A DNA stretch of 61,333 nucleotides. Source: Chitinilyticum litopenaei DSM 21440 (lineage in GTDB: Bacteria > Pseudomonadota > Gammaproteobacteria > Burkholderiales > Chitinibacteraceae). The stretch lies in NCBI RefSeq assembly GCF_000428145.1, contig NZ_ATZJ01000023.1, forward strand, positions 1 to 61,333, written 5' to 3'. The notes beneath the pieces were generated by a model that saw nothing but the letters and a program-made list of their open reading frames with translations, ran no database searches and was not told the DNA's origin. Positions 48,498 to 59,599 of this stretch are shown one piece after another (within the stretch, counting starts at the first letter, position 1; each line of letters starts with the position of its first letter). Made by a program: the position numbers and the translations under genes.

Positions 48498-49196
48498 ATG
48501 TCACTGACATGGCATCAATTTCCCCAGAAAGAAGAACTGGACCAGCAACTGGCGAACTTCATCGCCGAACGCCTGCGCACCGCACTGGCCAGCCAGCCGC
48601 GCGCCAGCCTTGCCGTATCGGGCGGCCGTACGCCGGCCGGCATGTTCCGCTGCCTGCGCGACATGGAACTGGACTGGGAACGCGTCGACCTCACGCTGGT
48701 TGATGACCGCTGGGTACCCAATGACCATGCCGACAGCAACGAACGCCTGACCCGCGAAAACCTGCTTTGCGGCCGCGCCGCAGCAGCCCGCTTTTACTCC
48801 CTCGTCAGTGATGCCAGCAGCGCCCATGACGGCCTGAAAGGTATCCAGCTGAGACTCAACAGCTTCAAGACCCCCATCGACATACTCATCCTGGGTATGG
48901 GCGACGATGGCCACACGGCCTCGCTGTTTCCGCAAGCGCCCGAGCTGGAAGACGCGATGAGCAGCCCTGCTCTGCTGGCCGCGACCACGCCGGTCACCGC
49001 GCCGCACACGCGCATCACGCTGACCGCGCCCGCGATTGTCGCTGCCGGCACCGTGCTGGTGCACATCACCGGCGAGGGCAAGAAGGCACTGCTGGAAACC
49101 GCCCTGACCGAGCAAAAAGCCGAAACCGAGTTGTATCCGATCCGCCGCGTACTGGACCGTGCTGCCGACAAGGCGCATGTGTTCTGGGCAGCCTGA
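48498..49196 (+). CDS. pgl: 6-Phosphogluconolactonase
   Basis: Pgl hydrolyses 6-phosphogluconolactone to 6-phosphogluconate. The 232-residue protein shows LAVSGGRTPAGMFRCL, VDLTLVDDRWVP and GMGDDGHTASLFP, the conserved motifs of the sugar-isomerase-like lactonase family. A very strong SD (GGAGGTAA) lies 9 nt before the ATG, consistent with good expression even if the hairpin after zwf lowers read-through. A 92-bp gap to hexR has only a weak GGCTGCC/GGCAGCC stem. Confidence 0.95.
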   Translation: MSLTWHQFPQKEELDQQLANFIAERLRTALASQPRASLAVSGGRTPAGMFRCLRDMELDWERVDLTLVDDRWVPNDHADSNERLTRENLLCGRAAAARFYSLVSDASSAHDGLKGIQLRLNSFKTPIDILILGMGDDGHTASLFPQAPELEDAMSSPALLAATTPVTAPHTRITLTAPAIVAAGTVLVHITGEGKKALLETALTEQKAETELYPIRRVLDRAADKAHVFWAA

Positions 49197-49288
49197 TCCA
49201 GCCGATGCCAGCGACCCGCTTCCCATCCCCCGTCCGGCTGCCTTCCCTATCCGGGTCGGCAGCCTGCATAGGCCAGTGAGAGCCCACC

Positions 49289-50134
49289 ATGCTCGAACGT
49301 ATCAAAAGTATGCTGGACAGTTTGTCCAAGTCCGAACGCAAGGTGGCCGAATTCGTCATCGCCCAGCCCAATCTGGTCGCCAATGCCCCCATTGCCCAGA
49401 TTGCCGAGCTCTCCGGTGTTTCGCAGCCCACCGTCATCCGCTTTTGCCGCTCGCTGAACTGCTCGGGCCTGCAGGATTTCAAGTTGCGCCTCACGCGCAG
49501 TCTGGTTTCCGGCGTGCCCTATGTGCACTCGATGGTGTCGGCCGATGACTCTGCGCACGATCTGGCCAAAAAGCTGTTCGACAACAACATCTCGCACCTG
49601 CTGCGCTGCCGCAACGAACTCGATACCGAGGCGCTGGAACGCGCGATCAAGGTGCTCTCAAGCACCCACAAGATCGAAGTCTGGGGTCAGGGCCAATCGG
49701 GCGCGGTGGCCATCGACGCGCAAAACAAATTTTTCCGGCTGGGCGTGCCCACCGTGGCCTACACTGACCCGCACATGCACGGCATGAGCGCCTCTATGCT
49801 GAAGCCGGGCGACGCAGTACTGGCCGTTTCCAATTCCGGCCGCACGCTGGACCTGATCCGCTCGGTGGAAATCGCTCGCGATGCCGGCGCCGACGTCATC
49901 GGCATCACGCACTCGAAGTCGCCGCTGGCCAAGCGCTGCAACATCTGCCTGTACGCCGACACGATGGAAGATCCGGATCTCTACACACCGATGATCACCC
50001 GCATCGTGCATCTGGTCATCATTGATGTACTGGCCGTCGGCGTCGCGCTCAAGCGCGGCCCGGAGCTGATCGACCAGCTGGAGAAAATGAAGCGCAACCT
50101 CAAGGAAAAACGGGTACGCGGCCATGACAGCTAG
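49289..50134 (+). CDS. hexR: HexR, RpiR-family regulator of central carbon metabolism
   Basis: 281 residues: an N-terminal HTH_6 domain (RIKSMLDSLSKSERKVAEFVI ... ISQPT-like segment GVSQPTVIRFCRSL) and a C-terminal SIS domain (KIEVWGQGQSGAVAIDAQNKFFRLG; VSNSGRTLDLI). HexR is known to bind KDPG through the SIS domain and to release its operators at zwf, edd and related genes. Two matching operators lie between edd and zwf here. Neisseria-type clusters carry glk between pgl and hexR; it is absent here. Confidence 0.92.
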   Translation: MLERIKSMLDSLSKSERKVAEFVIAQPNLVANAPIAQIAELSGVSQPTVIRFCRSLNCSGLQDFKLRLTRSLVSGVPYVHSMVSADDSAHDLAKKLFDNNISHLLRCRNELDTEALERAIKVLSSTHKIEVWGQGQSGAVAIDAQNKFFRLGVPTVAYTDPHMHGMSASMLKPGDAVLAVSNSGRTLDLIRSVEIARDAGADVIGITHSKSPLAKRCNICLYADTMEDPDLYTPMITRIVHLVIIDVLAVGVALKRGPELIDQLEKMKRNLKEKRVRGHDS

Positions 50135-50210
50135 CAAACAGAACAAGAAAAGCGGCCCGAGCCGCCGAGCCACCACTCAAAAAGATACCGAAAAAAAAGG
50201 AAAGCAGTCG

Positions 50211-51857
50211 ATGTCCTCCCTCACCCAGTCTCCGGCGTGGAAGGCGCTGGAAGCCCATTTCGAGAAGATCCAGTCGCAGCACATGCGCGAGCTGTTCGCC
50301 AGCGATCCGCATCGTTTCGAAAAATTCTCCTTTGAATCGGGCGGCCTGTTTTTCGATTACTCGAAAAACCGCGTCACCGAAGAAACCATGGCCTTGCTGT
50401 TCGATCTGGCCCGTCAGTCCGGCCTGCAGGAGCGCATCAACAAGATGTTCTCCGGTGAAAAGATCAACATCACCGAAAAGCGCGCCGTACTGCATACCGC
50501 GCTGCGCAACCTCGACAAGAACCCCATCATTGTCGACGGCGAAGACGTGATGCCCAAGGTCAATGCGGTCAAGGAGAAAATCGGCGAGTTCTCCGACAAG
50601 GTGCGCTCCGGCGAATGGCTGGGCTACACCGGCAAGGCCATCACCGACATCGTCAACATCGGCATCGGCGGCTCCGACTTGGGCCCCTTGATGGTCTGCC
50701 AGGCGCTCAAGCAATACGGTCATGCGCGCATCGCCATGCACTTCGTATCCACCGTCGATGGCGACCAGATCGTCTCCACGCTGAAGACGCTGAACCCGGA
50801 AACCACGCTGTTCATTGTCGCGTCCAAGACCTTCACCACGCAGGAAACCATCACCAACGCCAAGACCGCGCGCAAGTGGTTTGTCGCGCATTCCGGTGAT
50901 GAAAAGGCGATTGCCAAGCACTTCGTCGCCGTATCGACCAATGCCAAGGCTGTGGCCGAATTCGGCATCGACACCGAAAACATGTTCGAATTCTGGGACT
51001 GGGTTGGCGGGCGCTACTCGCTGTGGTCGGCCATCGGCCTGCCCATCGCCATTTACCTGGGCAAGCACAACTACCAGGATCTGCTGCATGGCGCCTACAC
51101 CATGGACCAGCATTTCCAGGGCAAGCCCTTCGAGCAGAACCTGCCGGTCATCATGGGCCTCCTTGGCGTGTGGTACACCAACTTCTTCGGCGCCAAGACC
51201 CACCTTGTATCGCCGTACAACCAGTGCCTGTATCGCTTCCCGGCCTATCTGCAGCAGCTGGACATGGAATCGAACGGCAAGACCGTCGACCTGGATGGCA
51301 AGCGTGTCGACTATGCCACCGGCCCGGTCGTGTGGGGCGACACCGGCATCAATGGCCAGCACGCCTATTACCAGTTGCTGCATCAAGGCTCGCAGCTGGT
51401 GCCGATCGACTTCATCGCCACCATCGAGCACCCGGAAATCCCGGAACCGCACAACACCATCCTGATGGCCAACTTCTTCGCGCAGACCGAAGCCTTCATG
51501 CGCGGCAAGAATGAAGCCGAGGTACGTGCGGAACTCGACAAGATGGGCATCACCGGTGAAGCGCAGGAAGCACTGGTGCCGCACAAGATCTTCGAAGGCA
51601 ACCGTCCGACCAACACCATCCTGATGCAGCGCCTCACGCCGCGTCGCCTGGGTGCGCTGATCGCGCTGTACGAGCACAAGATCTTCGTGCAGGGCACGGT
51701 CTGGAACATCAACTCCTACGACCAGTGGGGCGTTGAGCTGGGCAAGCAGCTCGCCCGCGCCATCGAAGGCGATCTGACGACACCGGGCCTGACCACCGGC
51801 CACGATGCGTCAACCAATGGCCTGATCAACTATTACAAGCGGAACGCACCGCGCTAA
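50211..51857 (+). CDS. pgi: Glucose-6-phosphate isomerase
   Basis: Pgi interconverts glucose-6-phosphate and fructose-6-phosphate. The 548-residue chain has GIGGSDLGPLMVCQAL, VASKTFTTQETITNA, the PGI signature WVGGRYSLWSAIGLPIA and the catalytic His region GVWYTNFFGAKTHLVSPY, and ends YDQWGVELGKQLA with more after it. The ATG at 50211 has AAAGGA 8 nt upstream. An earlier in-frame ATG at 50124 lies inside hexR and is rejected. It is the last gene of the zwf-pgl-hexR-pgi run, closed by a terminator. Confidence 0.97.
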   Translation: MSSLTQSPAWKALEAHFEKIQSQHMRELFASDPHRFEKFSFESGGLFFDYSKNRVTEETMALLFDLARQSGLQERINKMFSGEKINITEKRAVLHTALRNLDKNPIIVDGEDVMPKVNAVKEKIGEFSDKVRSGEWLGYTGKAITDIVNIGIGGSDLGPLMVCQALKQYGHARIAMHFVSTVDGDQIVSTLKTLNPETTLFIVASKTFTTQETITNAKTARKWFVAHSGDEKAIAKHFVAVSTNAKAVAEFGIDTENMFEFWDWVGGRYSLWSAIGLPIAIYLGKHNYQDLLHGAYTMDQHFQGKPFEQNLPVIMGLLGVWYTNFFGAKTHLVSPYNQCLYRFPAYLQQLDMESNGKTVDLDGKRVDYATGPVVWGDTGINGQHAYYQLLHQGSQLVPIDFIATIEHPEIPEPHNTILMANFFAQTEAFMRGKNEAEVRAELDKMGITGEAQEALVPHKIFEGNRPTNTILMQRLTPRRLGALIALYEHKIFVQGTVWNINSYDQWGVELGKQLARAIEGDLTTPGLTTGHDASTNGLINYYKRNAPR

Positions 51858-51864
51858 GCCCCCT

Positions 51865-51893
51865 CCCCTGACCGATCGTCAGGGGCGGTTTTT
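51865..51893 (+). terminator. Rho-independent terminator of pgi
   Basis: CCCCTGAC and GTCAGGGG form an 8-bp stem with a 5-nt loop, followed by CGGTTTTT, 8 bp after the pgi stop. Confidence 0.85.
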
Positions 51894-51979
51894 ATTGCCG
51901 TCCGGCCTGAACGCCAGATGGAACACGACTGCACTCGTGTATCACCCAATCAACCACTCAAAAGGTAGAGAGCACAATC

Positions 51980-54640
<2,661 letters not shown>

Positions 54641-54644
54641 AGAC

Positions 54645-54741
54645 GTGAGGCGTGAAGCAAGGGCAAGGGTATACCCCTTCTGCCCTTGCCCATCGCGAGC
54701 CAGGGACACATACCCCTCACACCTCACTCCTCACCCCTCAC
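54645..54741. repeat. Palindrome of 7-nt TCACNCC units enclosing a 49-bp repeat (aceE/aceF gap)
   Basis: GTGAGGCGTGA (54645-54655) pairs with TCACACCTCAC (54717-54727) with one mismatch. The right side continues as a heptamer run TCACACC TCACTCC TCACCCC TCAC to 54741, just before the aceF SD. Inside lie GGGCAAGGG/CCCTTGCCC (54661/54683) and the 49-bp copy. Confidence 0.7.
54667..54715. repeat. 49-bp palindromic repeat copy (aceE/aceF gap), diverged
   Basis: Left arm GGGTATACCCCTTCTGCC (54667-54684), 13-nt spacer, right arm AGCCAGGGACACATACCC (54698-54715). The ends are conserved, the centre is not, and part of the left arm can fold into another stem. Confidence 0.5.
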
Positions 54742-54753
54742 AGGATTTAGAAC

Positions 54754-56436
54754 ATGAGCAACCTGATTGAACTGAAAGTACCGGACATCGGTGGCCACGA
54801 GAACGTGGACGTGATCGAGGTCATGGTCAATGTTGGCGATAGCATCGAAGTCGAGCAATCGCTGATCACGCTGGAAACCGACAAGGCCACCATGGAAGTA
54901 CCGGCCAGCCATGCTGGCGTGGTCAAGGAAGTCCGCATCAAGGTCGGCGACAAGGTCTCCGAAGGCAGCGTCGTGGTCGTGGTGGAAGCCAGTGCCACCG
55001 CCGCTGCACCGGCACCGGCCGCTGCAGCCGCCGCACCCGCTCCTGCCGCCGCACCCGCTCCTGCCGCCGCAGCCCCTGCTGCAGCCCCCGTGGCAGCCCC
55101 TGCTCCGGCTGCTGCACCCGCTGCCGCAGGCAGTATCGAGGTCAAGGTGCCGGACATCGGCAACTTCGACGCCGTCGAAGTCATCGAGGTCAACGTCAAG
55201 GTCGGCGACACCATCGCCATCGACGACAGCCTGATCACGCTGGAATCCGACAAGGCCAGCATGGAAGTGCCGTCCAACGCCGCCGGCGTGGTCGAGAGCA
55301 TCGTCGTCAAGGTCGGCGACAAGGTACGCGAAGGCAGCCTGATCCTGATCGTCAAGGGCAGCGGCGCTGGCGCCGCCGCTCCGGCCGCTGCCGCTGCCGC
55401 CCCGGCAGCTGCGCCCGCCGCAGCTCCGGTTGCCGCCCCTGCGGCTGCCGCAGCACCGGCTCCGGTCGCCGTCAGCGCCCCGGCCAAGGTCGACGACGCC
55501 GCCTTCATCAAGGCGCACGCCTCGCCGTCGGTACGCCGCTTTGCGCGCGAACTGGGTGTCGATCTGGCCAAGGTGGCCGGCAAGGGCGCCAAGGGCCGCA
55601 TCCTGCACGAAGACGTGCAGGCCTATGTGAAGGCCGTGATGAGCGGCACCGCCGCTGCGCCGGTCGTGGCCGCCGCCGCTGCCGTTGGCGTGTCCGCCGG
55701 CGGTCTGGACCTGCTGCCGTGGCCGAAGGTCGACTTCGCCAAGTTCGGCGAAATCGAAGTCAAGCCGCTGTCGCGCATCAAGAAGATTTCCGGGGCGAAC
55801 CTGCACCGCAACTGGGTGATGATCCCGCACGTGACGTTCAACGACGAGTGCGACATCACCGAGCTGGAAGACTTCCGCAAGACCATCGGCAAGGAATGGG
55901 AAAAGTCGGGCCTGAAGCTGTCGCCGCTGGCCTTCATCATCAAGGCCGCCGCCGAAGCGCTGAAAGCCTTCCCGGAATTCAACGCCTCGCTGGATGGCGA
56001 CAACCTGGTGCTGAAGAAGTACTACCACATCGGCTTTGCCGCCGACACGCCGAATGGCCTGGTGGTTCCGGTGATCAAGGATGTCGACCAGAAGGGCCTG
56101 AAGCAGATTTCCAAGGAGCTGACCGAGCTGTCCGGCCTGGCGCGCGAAGGCAAGCTGAAGCCGACCGACATGCAGGGCGCGACGTTCACGATTTCGTCAC
56201 TCGGCGGCATTGGCGGCACCAGCTTCACGCCGATCGTGAATGCGCCGGAAGTGGCCATCCTCGGGGTGTGCAAGAGCCAGATCAAGCCGGTGTGGAATGG
56301 CAAGGAGTTCGCCCCGCGCCTGATGTGCCCGCTGTCGCTGTCCTTCGATCACCGCGTGATCGATGGCGCCGCCGCCGGCCGCTTCACCGTCTACCTGGGC
56401 AAGCTGCTGTCCGACGTTCGCCGTCTGGTTCTGTGA
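54754..56436 (+). CDS. aceF: Dihydrolipoyllysine acetyltransferase (PDH E2)
   Basis: The E2 core moves acetyl from lipoamide to CoA. The 560 residues hold two lipoyl domains (Lys in ETDKATMEVP near 44 and ESDKASMEVP near 168), each followed by a long Ala/Pro linker. A peripheral-subunit-binding domain follows (ASPSVRRFARELGVDLAKVAGKGAKGRILHEDV, about 252-284), then the catalytic domain ending in DHRVIDGAAAGRF with the active His and Asp. The first lipoyl domain is nearly identical, also at the DNA level, to the one at the start of lpdA. The low-complexity linkers are GC-rich and repetitive. Confidence 0.97.
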   Translation: MSNLIELKVPDIGGHENVDVIEVMVNVGDSIEVEQSLITLETDKATMEVPASHAGVVKEVRIKVGDKVSEGSVVVVVEASATAAAPAPAAAAAAPAPAAAPAPAAAAPAAAPVAAPAPAAAPAAAGSIEVKVPDIGNFDAVEVIEVNVKVGDTIAIDDSLITLESDKASMEVPSNAAGVVESIVVKVGDKVREGSLILIVKGSGAGAAAPAAAAAAPAAAPAAAPVAAPAAAAAPAPVAVSAPAKVDDAAFIKAHASPSVRRFARELGVDLAKVAGKGAKGRILHEDVQAYVKAVMSGTAAAPVVAAAAAVGVSAGGLDLLPWPKVDFAKFGEIEVKPLSRIKKISGANLHRNWVMIPHVTFNDECDITELEDFRKTIGKEWEKSGLKLSPLAFIIKAAAEALKAFPEFNASLDGDNLVLKKYYHIGFAADTPNGLVVPVIKDVDQKGLKQISKELTELSGLAREGKLKPTDMQGATFTISSLGGIGGTSFTPIVNAPEVAILGVCKSQIKPVWNGKEFAPRLMCPLSLSFDHRVIDGAAAGRFTVYLGKLLSDVRRLVL

Positions 56437-56449
56437 GGATGACCATGCA

Positions 56450-56498
56450 GGGTATTGGCTGCCAGCCAATGCCCTGCATTGCTTCTCACGTCATACCC
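56450..56498. repeat. 49-bp palindromic repeat copy (aceF/lpdA gap), diverged
   Basis: Left arm GGGTATTGGCTGCCAGCC (56450-56467), 13-nt spacer, right arm GCTTCTCACGTCATACCC (56481-56498). A competing hairpin, ATGCAGGGTATTGGC with GCCAATGCCCTGCAT (56445-56479), is stronger. It ends 16 bp before lpdA. Confidence 0.5.
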
Positions 56499-56514
56499 AT
56501 CACAGGATGCAAAC

Positions 56515-58311
56515 ATGAGCAATCTGATTGAACTCAAAGTGCCGGACATTGGTGGCCACGAGAACGTGGACATCATCGAAGTGTTCGTGAACGTGGGCGA
56601 CACCGTCGCCGTGGAAGACAGCCTGATCACACTGGAAACCGACAAGGCAACCATGGAAGTGCCGGCCAGCCACGCCGGTGTCATCAAGGAACTGAAGGTC
56701 AAGGTTGGCGACAAGATTTCCGAAGGCGGCGTGATTGCGCTGGTGGAAGCCGCCGGCGCCGCCGAGGCCAAGCCTGCCGCCGCTGCCCCGGCACCGGCAG
56801 CAGCTCCGGTGGCCGCACCTGCTGCGCCCGCCGCCCCGCAAGTGGCGCCGGTTGCCGGCAGCTACAGCGGAGCGGTTGATCTGGAAGTCGACATGCTGGT
56901 GCTCGGCGCCGGTCCTGGTGGCTATTCCGCCGCCTTCCGCGCAGCCGATCTGGGCATGAAGACCGTGCTGGTCGAACGTTACGGCACGCTGGGTGGCGTG
57001 TGCCTGAACGTGGGCTGCATTCCGTCCAAGGCGCTGCTGCACAACGCGGCGGTGATCGACGAAGTGGCCCACCTCGCGTCCAACGGCATCAAGTTCGGCA
57101 AGCCGGAAGTGGATATCGACGCGCTGCGCGGCTACAAGGAAAAGGTCATCAACAAGCTCACCGGCGGCCTCGCCGGCATGGCCAAGATGCGCAAGGTCGA
57201 GCACGTGCGCGGCATCGGCAACTTCCTCGATGCCTACCACATGGAAGTCCAGCTTTCCTCGGGCACCGGCAAGGACCTGACCGGCGAGAAGAAGGTCATC
57301 AAATTCAAGCAGGCCATCATCGCTGCCGGTTCGCAAGCGGTGAAGCTGCCCTTCATCCCGAATGACCCGCGCATCGTCGATTCGACCGGCGCACTGGAAC
57401 TGAAGAGCGTTCCCAAGCGCATGCTGATCATCGGCGGCGGCATCATCGGCCTGGAAATGGGCACCGTGTATTCCACGCTGGGCGCGCGCCTCGATGTGGT
57501 CGAACTGTCCAATGGCCTGATGCAGGGCGCGGATCGCGATCTGGTCAAGGTCTGGCAGGACTGGAACAAGCACCGCTTCGACAACATCATGCTGGAATCG
57601 AAGACCACGTCGATTGAGCCGAAGGAAGACGGCGTCTGGGTCACCTTCGAAGGCCCGAAAGTGCCGGAAGGCCCGCAATGCTACGATCTGGTGCTGTACT
57701 CCACCGGTCGCGCACCGAACGGCAAGAAGATCGGCGCCGACAAGGCTGGCGTGTATGTTGACGAGCGCGGCTTCATTCCCACCGACCGCCAGATGCGCAC
57801 CAATGTGCCGCACATCTTCGCCATTGGCGACATCATCGGCCAGCCGATGCTGGCGCACAAGGCGGTGCATGAAGCACACGTTGCCGCGGAAAATGCCGCC
57901 GGCCACAAGGCCTTCTTCGACGCGCGCGTGATCCCGGGCGTGGCCTACACCGATCCGGAAGTGGCATGGGTCGGCCTTACCGAAGACCAGGCCAAGAAGG
58001 ATGGCATCAAGATCACCAAGGGCGTCTTCCCGTGGGCGGCGTCCGGCCGTGCGATCGCCAACGGCCGCGACGAAGGCTTCACCAAGCTGATCTTCGACGC
58101 TGAAAACGGCCAGATCCTCGGCGGCGCGATTGTTGGCCCGCACGCCGGCGACATGATCGGCGAAGTGTGCCTGGGCATCGAAATGGGCGCGGACGCAGTG
58201 GATATCGGCAAGACCATCCACCCGCACCCGACCATGGGCGAATCGATCGGCATGGCCGCCGAAGTCGCCAAGGGCGTGTGTACCGACCTGCCGCCGCAGC
58301 GCAAGAAGTAA
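56515..58311 (+). CDS. lpdA: Dihydrolipoyl dehydrogenase (E3) with N-terminal lipoyl domain
   Basis: E3 reoxidises dihydrolipoamide with NAD+ via FAD and a redox disulfide. The 598 residues are about 120 longer than plain E3 because of an N-terminal lipoyl domain (Lys in ETDKATMEVP near 44) and an Ala/Pro linker. This is the layout of Neisseria p64k. The E3 part has the FAD motif LGAGPGGYSAAFRAADLG near 130, the redox pair in GGVCLNVGCIPSK near 163-168, the NAD motif IGGGIIGLEMG and the C-terminal HPHPTMGESIG with the catalytic His-Glu. Being the only E3 here, it may also serve the glycine cleavage system. Confidence 0.97.
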   Translation: MSNLIELKVPDIGGHENVDIIEVFVNVGDTVAVEDSLITLETDKATMEVPASHAGVIKELKVKVGDKISEGGVIALVEAAGAAEAKPAAAAPAPAAAPVAAPAAPAAPQVAPVAGSYSGAVDLEVDMLVLGAGPGGYSAAFRAADLGMKTVLVERYGTLGGVCLNVGCIPSKALLHNAAVIDEVAHLASNGIKFGKPEVDIDALRGYKEKVINKLTGGLAGMAKMRKVEHVRGIGNFLDAYHMEVQLSSGTGKDLTGEKKVIKFKQAIIAAGSQAVKLPFIPNDPRIVDSTGALELKSVPKRMLIIGGGIIGLEMGTVYSTLGARLDVVELSNGLMQGADRDLVKVWQDWNKHRFDNIMLESKTTSIEPKEDGVWVTFEGPKVPEGPQCYDLVLYSTGRAPNGKKIGADKAGVYVDERGFIPTDRQMRTNVPHIFAIGDIIGQPMLAHKAVHEAHVAAENAAGHKAFFDARVIPGVAYTDPEVAWVGLTEDQAKKDGIKITKGVFPWAASGRAIANGRDEGFTKLIFDAENGQILGGAIVGPHAGDMIGEVCLGIEMGADAVDIGKTIHPHPTMGESIGMAAEVAKGVCTDLPPQRKK

Positions 58312-58327
58312 GCGCCAAGTCGCTCTG

Positions 58328-58370
58328 GCAATAAAAAAACCGCAGCCAAGGCTGCGGTTTTTTTTATTGC
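58328..58370 (+). terminator. Rho-independent terminator of aceE-aceF-lpdA
   Basis: The core CCGCAGCC/GGCTGCGG extends through A7/T8 tracts into GCAATA/TATTGC, giving a long stem with strong T-run 17 bp after the lpdA stop. Confidence 0.93.
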
Positions 58371-58388
58371 GCCCTCGCATACATCAAG

Positions 58389-58437
58389 ATGTAATAGCCT
58401 GAAACCCAATCAGGCATTCGCATACAGTGATATACCC
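58389..58437. repeat. 49-bp palindromic repeat copy after lpdA, diverged
   Basis: Left arm ATGTAATAGCCTGAAACC (58389-58406) agrees with the type arm at 11 of 18 positions. The right arm GCATACAGTGATATACCC (58420-58437) keeps the ATACCC end. The rest of the gap 58438-58568 shows no gene. Confidence 0.4.
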
Positions 58438-58568
58438 GTCAAGCAGCAATCCCCCACTCCCTGCCTATCGGCTCCCGCCTGGCAGGGCTGGCTGATGGCC
58501 GACTCAGCCGGACAGCACTGCTGACATGTCACTGCCCCTTCCTCCACAGCCATACGGTTCATGCCTAA

Positions 58569-58600
58569 ACAAAAACGGCAGCCGAAGCTGCCGTTTTTGT
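58569..58600 (-). terminator. Rho-independent terminator of the cytochrome c5 gene
   Basis: ACAAAAACGGCAGC (58569-58582) and GCTGCCGTTTTTGT (58587-58600) form a perfect 14-bp stem with loop CGAA. On the minus strand a T5 tract closes it, 20 bp past the stop. Confidence 0.92.
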
Positions 58601-58619
58601 CGAATCCGGTCTTACTGGA

Positions 58620-59366
58620 TTACTTGCTCTGGTTGATCATGTACAGGGCTGCTGCCTTGAACTCTTCATCGCTGCCCTGATAGCCACCCTTGGCCGGCAT
58701 GGCATTCTTGGCGTTTTTCGTGACATTGGCGATCATCGCATCGACATCCTTGATGCGCGGCGCCCAGGCGGCCTTGTCGCCGGGCTTTGGTGCGCCACTC
58801 ACGCCGGTGGCGTGACAGGCCATGCAGACCTGGCCATAGATTTCCTTGCCCTTGGTCGCCGGATCAGCGGCAGCTACTGCGCCGGAAGCCACTTTCGGCT
58901 CCTCAAAGCTGGCTCCCGCTTTGTTGGCCATGAAAGCCACGGCGCGCTTCACTTCATCGTCCGTCAGGTCCGCGCCGCCGCCACGCGCCGGCATGGCATT
59001 GAAGCCTTCGATGGCATGCTTGGACAGTGTGTCAAAGCCCTTGGCGATGCGCGAACTCCAGGCCGCCACATCCTCAAACTTCGGCGCGCCCTGGGCGCCC
59101 GTGGCATGACAGGAGAAACACAGTGATTCATACACGGCCTGGCCAGAGCGAGTGCCCGGTGCGCCGCCTTCCACCACCTTTTCCGTACCGACCTGGGCAA
59201 TCCGGGCATTCACGGCGGATGCGGTCATCGTCGGACGAGAAAAATCAACGCCGCTACCGGAGGTGAACACCTTGAAAAGCAGATAGCCCAGCGCCACGAC
59301 GCCCGCTACCAGTACCAGAATCAGGCCCCCGAGGCCTTTGCCCGCTGCTCCGTTGGAACCGCCCAT
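58620..59366 (-). CDS. Membrane-anchored di-haem cytochrome c5
   Basis: 248 residues. One N-terminal TM helix (GLILVLVAGVVALGYLLFKVF, about 13-33) anchors the protein in the inner membrane. Two class I cytochrome c domains follow in the periplasm, with haem sites CFSCH (about 83) and CMACH (about 182) and distal Met in NAMPARGGG and NAMPAKGGY. In Neisseria a similar two-domain c5 passes electrons from the bc1 complex to cbb3 oxidase or nitrite reductase; partners here are not in the window. A single-gene unit with its own terminator. Confidence 0.93.
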   Translation of the reverse strand: MGGSNGAAGKGLGGLILVLVAGVVALGYLLFKVFTSGSGVDFSRPTMTASAVNARIAQVGTEKVVEGGAPGTRSGQAVYESLCFSCHATGAQGAPKFEDVAAWSSRIAKGFDTLSKHAIEGFNAMPARGGGADLTDDEVKRAVAFMANKAGASFEEPKVASGAVAAADPATKGKEIYGQVCMACHATGVSGAPKPGDKAAWAPRIKDVDAMIANVTKNAKNAMPAKGGYQGSDEEFKAAALYMINQSK

Positions 59367-59522
59367 GCTGCATCCCTTTTAAACTGTTGAATTATTCGTT
59401 ACGGGGGCAAAATACCCCTGTGTGGCAACGGGCGATTATACTGGGAAACCGACAGCCTAGAAACCGCCAAGACAGTGGACGTCTCGCGGCAAACACGCTA
59501 ACATCGCCAGCCTTGTCAGTGT

Positions 59523-59599
59523 GCACCCATAGCTCAGTTGGATAGAGTGTCAGTTTCCGAAGCTGAAGGTCGCAGGTTCGATCCCTGCTGGGTGCGCCA
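59523..59599 (+). tRNA. tRNA-Arg (CCG)
   Basis: A full 77-nt cloverleaf: acceptor GCACCCA/TGGGTGC, D arm GCTC AGTTGGATA GAGT, anticodon loop TTCCGAA (anticodon CCG), T arm GCAGG TTCGATC CCTGC, discriminator G and an encoded CCA. The sequence past the 3' end looks unlike the preceding housekeeping DNA, so its 3' end is a likely integration site. Confidence 0.95.

Noticed and set aside
55000..55480. Long Ala/Pro-rich open frames on both strands within aceF
   Set aside because: They reflect the GC-rich repetitive linker codons of the E2 lipoyl linkers, not separate genes.
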